A DNA stretch of 8,315 bases from Candidatus Aenigmatarchaeota archaeon (GTDB taxonomy: Archaea; Aenigmatarchaeota; Aenigmatarchaeia; CG10238-14): contig JANXDN010000010.1 in the NCBI GenBank assembly GCA_025058005.1, positions 1 to 8,315 of the forward strand. Reading direction: 5' to 3'. Positions 1-5,079 of this stretch are shown here, piece after piece. A model generated the notes under the pieces. That model worked only from the letters and a program-made list of their open reading frames with translations, made no database searches and had not been told where the DNA came from. Both the position numbers and the translations under genes were made by a program. Each line of letters begins with the position of its first letter. Position 1 is the stretch's first letter.

Positions 1-93
1 ATTTATTACTTTAAGTGCGGCCTTAGATATTTCATCTTCTATTTTTACCACCACATATATTGTATTGGTTAATCTAGTTATAAATTCACCCAT
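1..93 (-). CDS. Unrecognised protein, N-terminal part (runs off the left edge)
   Basis: An open frame starts at the ATG at 93-91 and is open for 31 codons to the window edge. It begins MGEFITRLTNTIYVVVK and reaches an ISKAALKVIN segment at residues 22-31. I do not recognise the family. Support for a real gene comes from a TATA-like TTTATAAA at 125-132, about 35 bp upstream of the ATG, which would give a near-leaderless transcript, and from the second copy of its 30-bp coding segment at 256-285 in the same reading frame. If that copy reflects the missing end, the whole protein would be only about 43 residues and end in a charged tail (EEPLETKKKE). That length is inference, because the rest lies outside the window. 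Confidence 0.5.
   Translation of the reverse strand, partial: MGEFITRLTNTIYVVVKIEDEISKAALKVIN
2..31. repeat. 30-bp direct repeat, copy A
   Basis: Exact match to 256-285, in the same orientation and 254 bp apart. On the minus strand it encodes ISKAALKVI in the left-edge gene. The base just beyond the repeat differs (A1 against G255), but it is a synonymous third position of the next Asn codon (AAT against AAC), so the homologous stretch may continue left of the window. Confidence 0.95.
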
Positions 94-124
94 TCAGTAA
101 TATATACATTCAGTCATAGAAAGC

Positions 125-132
125 TTTATAAA
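125..132. promoter_or_regulatory. TATA-like box, symmetric
   Basis: TTTATAAA lies in the gap between the left-edge gene and the duplicated ORF. Being palindromic, it can be read either way. On the minus strand it sits about 26 bp before a start point near 103, just upstream of the ATG at 93. On the plus strand a start point near 153 would lie just before an AGGTGA at 155-160 and an ATG at 165. The minus-strand use is preferred. Confidence 0.45.
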
Positions 133-164
133 ACAAGTTCATCGGTATATTAACAGGTGAATAA

Positions 165-239
165 ATGGATAAGTATAACAGAGGGCTTCATTGTGGAAAG
201 CTATCACGAGTTTATTTACTCTTTCTTTTTTGTCTCTAG
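165..239 (+). CDS. Doubtful 24-residue ORF
   Basis: Short frame from the ATG at 165 to TAG at 237-239. It is preceded by AGGTGA at 155-160 (4-nt spacer, the same as at the DHS gene) and by the TATA-like box at 125-132. The peptide starts MDKYNRGLHCGK and ends in a hydrophobic VYLLFLFCL. The hydrophobic end is antisense to the charged C-terminus of the minus-strand ORF at 216-329, so its composition may be a shadow of that frame. No family is recognisable. The ordered start signals are the only reason to list it. Confidence 0.15.
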   Translation: MDKYNRGLHCGKLSRVYLLFLFCL

Positions 240-329
240 AGGTTCTTCAGCAGTGTTTATTACTTTAAGTGCGGCCTTAGATATTGAATAAAATTTAGAC
301 TGAACACGTTCATTCCAAAAAATCTTCAT
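216..329 (-). CDS. 37-residue ORF carrying a partial copy of the left-edge gene
   Basis: The ATG at 329-327 overlaps the last 20 nt of dph2 in another frame; the ORF ends at TAA 218-216. Residues 1-15 (MKIFWNERVQSKFYS) have no counterpart in the left-edge gene. Residues 16-24 are encoded by the 30-bp repeat at 256-285, and the rest is a charged tail, NTAEEPLETKKKE. The abrupt start of identity at 285/286 suggests a partial duplication fused to whatever sequence followed dph2, giving either a chimeric small gene or a pseudogene. No clear Shine-Dalgarno site precedes the ATG. Whether it is translated is unknown. Confidence 0.4.
   Translation of the reverse strand: MKIFWNERVQSKFYSISKAALKVINTAEEPLETKKKE
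256..285. repeat. 30-bp direct repeat, copy B
   Basis: Exact copy of 2-31, located inside the small minus-strand ORF just downstream of dph2. The flanks on the dph2 side (from 286) and the corresponding flank of copy A (from 32) are unrelated, so 285/286 looks like a duplication breakpoint. Confidence 0.95.
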
Positions 330-1179
330 CGGTTATTCTAGGGCAGAGCATATAAACTAAAGAATCAAATTTGAAACCCAATATCTTTTCCTTAGAAACT
401 GTGTCAAAAGCTAATATATGGACTTTTTTTCCATTATTTTCAAGTTGCCTCTTTAATGCAAAAGCTTCTTTAATTCTATTTTGGCCATGTTTCCAACAAA
501 CCACTATACCGACTGTTTTAGCTTCTTTTAATTTTTCTTCATACCAAATCTTTTTTTTCAAATATTTCATTTTTTCCTTTTCAAAATTTACTATCTTTTT
601 TTGCTCTAAATCCAAAGAGAACACAGGTTTTTCTGTCAACAAAGCTAAACCAAGAGGATGAAACTTACCAGTGCCAATATAGAGCATACAATCTGCGGCT
701 TTATTAGCAAAATCTATTCTACAACCAAGAATTTGACCTTCATACTTTTCGCCTTTTACAAAAATTATTTTTTTATTTTTATTCTCCAACCATTCCTTCA
801 CTTTTTTCATAGCTGACACATACTGTAAGCTTGTAAACAAACATATGGTTTTGTATTTTTCTATCTTTTCAAATTCTTTTTCGAGAATTGGTAGAGGATC
901 TACATCAATAAAATAATCCACATAAACCACGGGAATTTTTGATTTTACACCAAAATCGCTATGACCTATGTGCAAAATAGCATCACAACCCAACCTTTCA
1001 GCCTCAAAATCTCTCACATCGCATGCACCAAATGTTGGCTCACAACATATAACTGTCTCAAAACCTTGTTTTTGCAGCTCCTGATCAATCTCTTGTATCC
1101 TCAACTTTAAACCCTCAGGATATTGAATAAATATTCTTTTCGCATTTAACTTTTTTAGTTCTTCTATGAAATCAAACAT
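310..1179 (-). CDS. dph2: Dph2, 2-(3-amino-3-carboxypropyl)histidine synthase (diphthamide step 1)
   Basis: Archaeal Dph2 is a homodimeric [4Fe-4S] enzyme that uses a non-canonical radical cleavage of S-adenosylmethionine to move the 3-amino-3-carboxypropyl group to the target histidine of elongation factor 2. The three cluster cysteines are visible, one per domain: C53 in TFGACD, C153 in ILGCR and C279 in MLCPR (289-residue numbering). They match the spacing of the Pyrococcus horikoshii enzyme (C59, C163, C287). The family-typical YPEGL near residue 20 and HIGHSDFG near 70-77 are also present. A TTG two codons upstream (1185) is possible, but the ATG at 1179 is preferred. The protein stops only 10 residues after the last cluster cysteine, whereas the roughly 340-residue P. 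horikoshii enzyme continues for about 55, so the C-terminus is short. The gene end abuts the 30-bp duplication. Confidence 0.92.
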   Translation of the reverse strand: MFDFIEELKKLNAKRIFIQYPEGLKLRIQEIDQELQKQGFETVICCEPTFGACDVRDFEAERLGCDAILHIGHSDFGVKSKIPVVYVDYFIDVDPLPILEKEFEKIEKYKTICLFTSLQYVSAMKKVKEWLENKNKKIIFVKGEKYEGQILGCRIDFANKAADCMLYIGTGKFHPLGLALLTEKPVFSLDLEQKKIVNFEKEKMKYLKKKIWYEEKLKEAKTVGIVVCWKHGQNRIKEAFALKRQLENNGKKVHILAFDTVSKEKILGFKFDSLVYMLCPRITDEDFLE

Positions 1180-1185
1180 CAACAA

Positions 1186-1214
1186 TTTAGTTTTTTATAA
1201 TTAATTTAAATTTT
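1186..1214. promoter_or_regulatory. Compact divergent promoter between dph2 and the SWIM gene
   Basis: Only 35 bp separate the two start codons and the gap is pure A/T-type promoter sequence. TTTTTTATA (1191-1199) lies at the right distance for a leaderless plus-strand transcript starting at the ATG at 1215. AATTTAAATT (1204-1213) lies about 28 bp before the dph2 ATG on the minus strand. The two TATA elements are interleaved, so expression of the two units may be mutually exclusive or coordinated. No Shine-Dalgarno site is seen for either gene. Confidence 0.4.
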
Positions 1215-1451
1215 ATGGTTGAGTCTTGGAAAACGAAAAGAAAGGGCTATTGGCTTTACAAGGAGGGTAAAGTCAAAGTAGATGTTGAAACTCAAAAAAG
1301 AATTTATTTCAAAGTTTTGAGTGAAAATGAACACTCAGTTATATTTGATAAAATAAAAAATCAATTTGCTTGCGATTGTGAATACTTTTCTTTAAAATTA
1401 AAAGATTGCTCGCATATATATGCTGTTAAATTATTTTTAAAAGGAGGTTAA
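1215..1451 (+). CDS. Stand-alone SWIM zinc-finger mini-protein
   Basis: 78 residues. The C-terminal part carries a SWIM motif, CxC-x(9)-CxH: C53, C55, C65 and H67 (FACDCEYF ... KDCSHIYAVKLF). SWIM fingers bind zinc and mediate DNA or protein contacts; they normally sit inside larger proteins such as SWI2/SNF2 ATPases, MuDR transposases or MEKK1. Residues 1-50 form a basic, beta-rich lead-in (GYWLYKEGKVKVDVETQKRIYFKV), the usual context before a SWIM finger, so the domain appears complete and nothing else is attached. It is followed after 3 nt by the zinc-ribbon gene, whose ribosome-binding site overlaps its last codons, so the two are probably translated from one mRNA. The partner and target are unknown. 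Confidence 0.8.
   Translation: MVESWKTKRKGYWLYKEGKVKVDVETQKRIYFKVLSENEHSVIFDKIKNQFACDCEYFSLKLKDCSHIYAVKLFLKGG
1443..1448 (+). promoter_or_regulatory. Shine-Dalgarno site GGAGGT for the zinc-ribbon gene
   Basis: GGAGGT is placed 6 nt before the ATG at 1455 and is formed by the last two Gly codons of the SWIM gene. It is the strongest ribosome-binding site in the window and fixes the start of the downstream gene. Confidence 0.75.
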
Positions 1452-1454
1452 CAA

Positions 1455-1652
1455 ATGAGAAAAACAGAATATTATTGCCCAAACTGTAAAAAATTTGTGA
1501 AAAAATTCAGAATTGAACCAAACTTTTATGGTTTAAACACAGGTTTAACAGGTAAAAAAACTTTGCCTGGCTCTGGGATGATTGTTAAAATATGTGAAAG
1601 GTGTAATAGTATTTTAATGGAATTTGTGAAAAAAGAAAAAAGAAAAAGGTAG
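1455..1652 (+). CDS. Zinc-ribbon mini-protein
   Basis: 65 residues with two CxxC knuckles, C8-PN-C11 and C47-ER-C50, spaced as in a zinc ribbon, and a very basic C-terminus (KKEKRKR). Between the knuckles is a Gly-rich loop (GLNTGLTGKKTLPGSG). The start is fixed by the GGAGGT site 6 nt upstream. It is translationally linked to the SWIM gene, giving a two-gene unit of small zinc proteins. A nucleic-acid or ribosome-binding role would fit the basic tail and zinc ribbon, but no specific family is recognised. Confidence 0.7.
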   Translation: MRKTEYYCPNCKKFVKKFRIEPNFYGLNTGLTGKKTLPGSGMIVKICERCNSILMEFVKKEKRKR

Positions 1653-1654
1653 AA

Positions 1655-1699
1655 TTAACATTTTGAAGATTTCTTTGCTGGCTTTTTCTTTGCTGGCAT
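1655..1699 (-). CDS. Candidate 14-residue lysine-rich peptide gene
   Basis: A frame of 14 codons reads MPAKKKPAKKSSKC and stops at TAA 1657-1655, 2 bp from the end of the zinc-ribbon gene on the other strand. It has promoter-like order: a TATA-like TTTATAAG at 1734-1741 (minus), a predicted start point near 1712, GAGGTGA at 1707-1701, then the ATG one nucleotide later. That spacer is shorter than at the other genes here. The peptide is built from a 15-nt tandem repeat (1670-1682 and 1685-1697 are identical 13-mers) giving two PAKK units, like the basic tails of H1-like and other nucleic-acid-binding proteins. It is too short for homology evidence; a decayed gene start is the alternative. Confidence 0.35.
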   Translation of the reverse strand: MPAKKKPAKKSSKC

Positions 1700-1803
1700 T
1701 TCACCTCACTATTAAAAATTTGTTTAATTTTGCTTATAAATGAATATTAAAATTTTGTTTTTAACCAACAAAAGATTTCAATTTTTTTGATAAAAATAAT
1801 TTT

Positions 1804-2625
1804 ATGCCGGTAAATGCGCCGAATGAATACTATATTGCCGAAGAAAAATATAGAAACGCTAAAACTAGGGAGGAGAAGATAAGATATTTGGAAGAAATGA
1901 TCGCTTTGTTGCCTAAACATCATGGCTCTGAAAAGTTATTGATGGAACTCAAGAAGAGGTTAGCCAAAATAAAATCACAAAAAGAATCAAAAACTGCAAA
2001 ATCTGGTTTTTCTTTGAAAAAAGAAGGTGCCGCGCAAGTGTGTTTAATAGGGCTTGCTAATTCCGGTAAAAGCACGCTGCTAAAACTTTTAACTGGTGTT
2101 GATGTTAAAATCGATGAATATCCTTACACAACAACCAAACCAGAAGTTGGGATGATGAAATATGAGGATGTTTGGATACAAATAGTAGAAATTCCTTCAA
2201 CTTTTGAGCCTGCTTGGATGGGTATTGCAAAACATTGTGATTTGATAATTAAAGTAATAGATGGTCAAAGAGATTTGCACGAACAAAGAAAAGAAATTAG
2301 AAGAATTTTAGAAGAACATAGAATTAAAGTCCCGAGCATTAAAATAATTACTAAAAGACCTCTTGACATTGAAAAAATAAAAAAAGATATTTGGAATAAT
2401 TTGGGTATTATCAGAATATACACAAAAAGTAAAGAAGTTGAGGAAAAACCAATAATATTTAAAGGAAAAGTAACGGTAAAAGATGTTGCTAAAGAAGTTC
2501 ATAAAGATTTTTTAAAACATTTTAGGTATGCGAGAGTTTGGGGGAAATCTGTAAAATTTCAGGGAGCTCAAGTTGGATTAGAGCACGAGTTAGCAGACAA
2601 AGATATAGTGCAGATATTTGCTTAA
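1804..2625 (+). CDS. DRG/Obg-related GTPase with C-terminal TGS domain
   Basis: 273 residues in the order expected for archaeal DRG-like proteins (COG1163 type). Residues 1-60 form a charged helical region (EYYIAEEKYRNAKTREEK), 78-200 the G domain, and about 203-273 the TGS domain ending in DIVQIFA. The P-loop is intact (GLANSGKST, residues 83-91), as is the DEYPYTTTKPEVGMMKYEDV switch-I region at 104-123. The next motifs are not standard: G3 reads VEIPS (128-132) where relatives have D-x-P, and the G4 position reads TKRPLD (183-188) instead of NKxD. DRG-family GTPases act on ribosomes and translation; here nucleotide specificity or hydrolysis may be altered. The upstream gap (1700-1803) has an AT-rich TTATAAAT near 1735-1742, but no certain promoter for this gene. 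Confidence 0.88.
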   Translation: MPVNAPNEYYIAEEKYRNAKTREEKIRYLEEMIALLPKHHGSEKLLMELKKRLAKIKSQKESKTAKSGFSLKKEGAAQVCLIGLANSGKSTLLKLLTGVDVKIDEYPYTTTKPEVGMMKYEDVWIQIVEIPSTFEPAWMGIAKHCDLIIKVIDGQRDLHEQRKEIRRILEEHRIKVPSIKIITKRPLDIEKIKKDIWNNLGIIRIYTKSKEVEEKPIIFKGKVTVKDVAKEVHKDFLKHFRYARVWGKSVKFQGAQVGLEHELADKDIVQIFA

Positions 2626-2631
2626 GACAAC

Positions 2632-2640
2632 TTAAATAAA
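2632..2640 (+). promoter_or_regulatory. TATA-like box for the Nudix gene
   Basis: TTAAATAAA lies about 30 bp before the ATG at 2666, which would give an almost leaderless mRNA. It is followed by a T-rich stretch (2641-2652) that could also end transcription of the DRG gene, as archaeal terminators are often plain T tracts. Confidence 0.4.
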
Positions 2641-2665
2641 TCTTTTTTCTTTCAAATTATATTTT

Positions 2666-3076
2666 ATGGAATTTGAAGTTCAGATGTATGCAATAATTGA
2701 AAATAATGGCAAAGTGTTGGCATTACTCAAAAAATCTACAGACGGCTTTTCAGCAGACAAATGGTGCTTGCCCGGGGGAAAGATGAATTTTGGCGAAGAC
2801 GCTATAGATTGTCTTAAAAGAGTTGTTAAAGAAGTAAGCAATTTAGACATAGATGTATTAACACCTATAGATGTTTCAGTTGATGTGGATGAAAACAAGA
2901 AAAAACAAATTGTTGCTATAACATATATTTGTGAATTCAAGGCCGGTCAACCCAAAGTAACAAAAGAGTATAAAGAATGCAAATGGCTAGATCCAAAAAA
3001 AATACCTGAACTAGAAGAGTTAGACTGGGTAGCAGAGAAAGCAATATATCCATACATAGAATTTATTTCAGTCTAA
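2666..3076 (+). CDS. Nudix-fold protein with degenerate Nudix box
   Basis: 136 residues with the layout of a small Nudix hydrolase: the N-terminal strand VQMYAIIENNGKVLALLKK, the WCLPGGKMNFGE core at 33-44, and a C-terminal ECKWLDPKKIPEL segment typical of MutT/ADP-ribose-type members. Nudix enzymes split nucleoside diphosphates linked to another group, using Glu residues of GX5EX7REUXEEXGU to hold metal. Here G38, E44, R52 and E56 are kept, but the Glu after the Arg is V53, the last Glu is V57 and the Gly is N59 (RVVKEVSNL). Loss of two of the three metal-ligand positions suggests weak, altered or absent hydrolase activity. The 3' end overlaps the convergent decarboxylase gene by 4 nt. The substrate cannot be named. 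Confidence 0.85.
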   Translation: MEFEVQMYAIIENNGKVLALLKKSTDGFSADKWCLPGGKMNFGEDAIDCLKRVVKEVSNLDIDVLTPIDVSVDVDENKKKQIVAITYICEFKAGQPKVTKEYKECKWLDPKKIPELEELDWVAEKAIYPYIEFISV

Positions 3077-4098
3077 TCAACAAACACCACTGGTAACTTT
3101 GGCAAATTGCAAAAATCTGTAGTAAAGCAATAGGCACCTGCATTTAGAAAAACTATTTTGTCGCCAACTTTTGGATTTTTTAATTTTACATCATATCTAA
3201 AAATATCTAACGAGCACGGAGTGCAACCTTTTATTACATATGTTTCGCCTTCCTCCAACTCCCCTTCAACTAAGAGTTTTATTGGCAATATTATTGTGTC
3301 CAAAGCTCCGTTATAAACTGAAGCATCAACTATTATATTGTTATCATATATAGCAAGAATTTCTGTTTCTAATTTTGTTGGCGGTCCAGCTAAAAATCTC
3401 CCGGGTTCTATAATTGTTTTTATGTCGTAGGATTTCAACCAATCTCTCAACTCAACTATTTTTTTAAATATGTTGTCCAAATTTTTTGCTGAAGTGTTTT
3501 TATAATCTACAGGTAATCCGCCACCTATGTTTACTGCATCTATATTTTGCAAAGTCTCTTCTTTTAACATTTGGGATAGTTCTTCTTTTAAATTCCACTC
3601 GCTTGTGTTTTGAGTTTTTCTGTGAAAGTGAACCCCTAACAGTTTAATGTTATTGTATCTCCTCAGTTTCGGTATCCATTCATTTATTTGTTTGGAATAC
3701 ATGCCAAAAACAAAATATTTACCCGTATGAATTGTGTGCTCCCTCATTTTCATTCTTAACAGAAGATTTATTTCTACATCATTCTCTTTTAAAAATTGTA
3801 AAAGAGTGATCAAATCAAACTCATTATCAACAATAAAATTTTCTAAACCTTTGTCTATCAGATCTTTTATCTTTTTTTTATCCCAAGCTTGTGCAACAAA
3901 CCACACTCTCTTCATGTTTTTTACAAAACTTAAAGATTCCATCATATGAACAGTAAAGAATGAATCGGTTTTTTCTTCTAATATCCAAGCTATTTCAGGG
4001 AATGTTTTTAGGCTGTAAGATACTTCTAAATTCATGCTTTTTAATTTTTCATATTGTTCGAGTAATTTCGAGATGCTTACTATAAATCTTGATCTCAT
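3073..4098 (-). CDS. PLP-dependent fold-type III amino-acid decarboxylase
   Basis: 341 residues of the ornithine/diaminopimelate/carboxynorspermidine decarboxylase superfamily: a TIM barrel (about 20-240) followed by a beta domain. Visible motifs are the PLP lysine K31 in YSLKTFP, the H159 region GVHFHRKTQN, the phosphate-binding GGG at 192-194 and EPGR at 231-234. A cysteine block GCTPCSLD (291-298) near the C-terminus corresponds to the active-site Cys/Asp loop donated across the dimer, but reads CxxD where ODC and DAPDC have CxxxD. The Gly normally following the FHxG motif is K161. These changes leave the substrate open (ornithine, lysine, arginine or carboxynorspermidine-type). The ATG overlaps the DHS stop (ATGA), so the two are translated together. 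Supplying a polyamine or its precursor for hypusine formation is the contextual inference. It is shorter than typical NspC or LysA proteins. Confidence 0.82.
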   Translation of the reverse strand: MRSRFIVSISKLLEQYEKLKSMNLEVSYSLKTFPEIAWILEEKTDSFFTVHMMESLSFVKNMKRVWFVAQAWDKKKIKDLIDKGLENFIVDNEFDLITLLQFLKENDVEINLLLRMKMREHTIHTGKYFVFGMYSKQINEWIPKLRRYNNIKLLGVHFHRKTQNTSEWNLKEELSQMLKEETLQNIDAVNIGGGLPVDYKNTSAKNLDNIFKKIVELRDWLKSYDIKTIIEPGRFLAGPPTKLETEILAIYDNNIIVDASVYNGALDTIILPIKLLVEGELEEGETYVIKGCTPCSLDIFRYDVKLKNPKVGDKIVFLNAGAYCFTTDFCNLPKLPVVFVD

Positions 4099-5030
4099 AT
4101 TAAACCCTCTTCACTCAATATATCTAAGGCAGTAAACATTGCGAGAGGAAACGTGATAGAAACTTCGCCTATTACTGTAACCGCATCGGCAGAATCTTTT
4201 ATCTTTCCCCAGCTTTTAGCTTCTCTTGTTGTAGCACCACTTAAACTGCCAGAATATTCATGAGCAGTAGTCATATAAACAGCATAATCTGCTCCACCAT
4301 TTAATAAAGTACCTAGGATGGCATGATGTTTTGCCACTCCTCCCCCTAAAGCTATTATACCTTTTTTTTCATCATGCGAAGAGCTAAAAATTAGATTTGC
4401 AAAATCTTCTACTACATCCACTATAAAATCTTTATGATCTTGTTGAAACATAAAGAGATGAAAACCAAAGGCACCATCTGTTATAGCAGGACAAAAAATA
4501 GGCACATTGTTTTTAGCAGCTTGATATAATATGGATTTTTCGTCATTAAGCATTAGACCTATTTCTCTTAGCATCTCAGACACGGAATATCTTTTCTTTT
4601 TTTCATATAATTTTGGCAAAATTTCTTGCATATAAGCTTCAAATCTTTCATAACTTTCATTCCTTATCAACAAATTTCCTACTCTGTTCATTCCTTTTTC
4701 ATGCAAACCCACATCATCAGCGGAATAATTACCTATGTGAAATTCCTCTCCCATAGCCTTCATTATATCCTCTTCTATGCTGCCAACAGTAGTAATCACA
4801 ACATCTGCCATTTTTAGCTTTATTAATTGTGCGAAAAATCCTCTTAAGCCAGATGTTGCCATGTTAGATGTAAAAGTTAAATAAATCTTTGCACCCTCTC
4901 TCTTCATTTTTGTGATACATTCTACAGCTTTAAATAGTTCTACGCCTTGAAATCCACAACTACCTATAGCTTTCAAAAGTTCTGTTACTTTCATTCCTTT
5001 ATGCCATTCTATATCTTTGACTATTGTCAT
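4095..5030 (-). CDS. dhs: Deoxyhypusine synthase
   Basis: 311 residues. DHS is an NAD-dependent enzyme that moves the aminobutyl group of spermidine to a lysine of aIF5A, the first step to hypusine. The catalytic signature is intact: AKHH at 233-236, NGGADYAVYMTTAHEYSGSLSGA at 244-266 and EAKSWGKIK with the imine-forming K276, equivalent to human K329. The N-terminal TSNMATSGLRG (54-64) fits the NAD-binding region, and GNYSADD (100-106) and CPAITDGAFGF (180-190) are family-typical. The start is fixed by AGGTGA 4 nt before the ATG. The N-terminus is compact compared with the 369-residue human protein, as usual for archaeal forms. It is first of a two-gene unit with the downstream PLP decarboxylase. 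Confidence 0.95.
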   Translation of the reverse strand: MTIVKDIEWHKGMKVTELLKAIGSCGFQGVELFKAVECITKMKREGAKIYLTFTSNMATSGLRGFFAQLIKLKMADVVITTVGSIEEDIMKAMGEEFHIGNYSADDVGLHEKGMNRVGNLLIRNESYERFEAYMQEILPKLYEKKKRYSVSEMLREIGLMLNDEKSILYQAAKNNVPIFCPAITDGAFGFHLFMFQQDHKDFIVDVVEDFANLIFSSSHDEKKGIIALGGGVAKHHAILGTLLNGGADYAVYMTTAHEYSGSLSGATTREAKSWGKIKDSADAVTVIGEVSITFPLAMFTALDILSEEGLI

Positions 5031-5034
5031 AAAC

Positions 5035-5040
5035 TCACCT
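5035..5040 (-). promoter_or_regulatory. Shine-Dalgarno site AGGTGA for deoxyhypusine synthase
   Basis: AGGTGA reads on the minus strand, 4 nt before the ATG at 5030, and decides the DHS start. The same hexamer serves ArgRS at 5961-5966. Confidence 0.75.
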
Positions 5041-5079
5041 AAAATTTAAGCTATGCAATTTTGCAACTAGAAAAAGTTT
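5041..5079. promoter_or_regulatory. Divergent intergenic region between DHS and the membrane-protein gene
   Basis: This short gap must hold start signals for both directions. An AAATTTAAG element (5042-5050) lies about 35 bp before the plus-strand ATG at 5080. A small dyad, TGCAA-TT-TTGCA (5054-5065), sits in the middle and could be an operator. No clear minus-strand TATA box at the right distance for DHS is visible. Confidence 0.25.

Noticed and set aside
86..109. Seven-codon micro-ORF on the minus strand overlapping the start of the left-edge gene
   Set aside because: It would lie upstream of the predicted transcript start. Its ATG comes from an 8-bp duplication (91-98 and 107-114), and I see no ribosome-binding site.
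2..285. 30-bp direct repeats separated by 224 bp as a CRISPR array, att sites or target-site duplication
   Set aside because: There are only two copies, both in the same coding frame on the minus strand, and nothing between them resembles a transposase, integrase or regular spacers. A gene duplication explains them better.
371..661. Plus-strand open frame of 96 codons
   Set aside because: It is antisense to dph2; its Phe/Ser-rich composition is the mirror of Lys/Glu-rich coding sequence, with no motif or start signals.
2308..2502. Minus-strand open frame inside the DRG gene
   Set aside because: Phe/Tyr/Asn-rich low-complexity shadow of the Lys-rich GTPase frame.
2680..2940. Minus-strand open frame inside the Nudix gene
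   Set aside because: Antisense shadow of a gene with clear family motifs; no promoter or ribosome-binding site.
3734..3949. Plus-strand frame inside the decarboxylase gene
   Set aside because: Antisense shadow, Ser/Phe-rich, no support.
4626..4817. Plus-strand frame inside deoxyhypusine synthase
   Set aside because: Antisense shadow of a strongly conserved enzyme.
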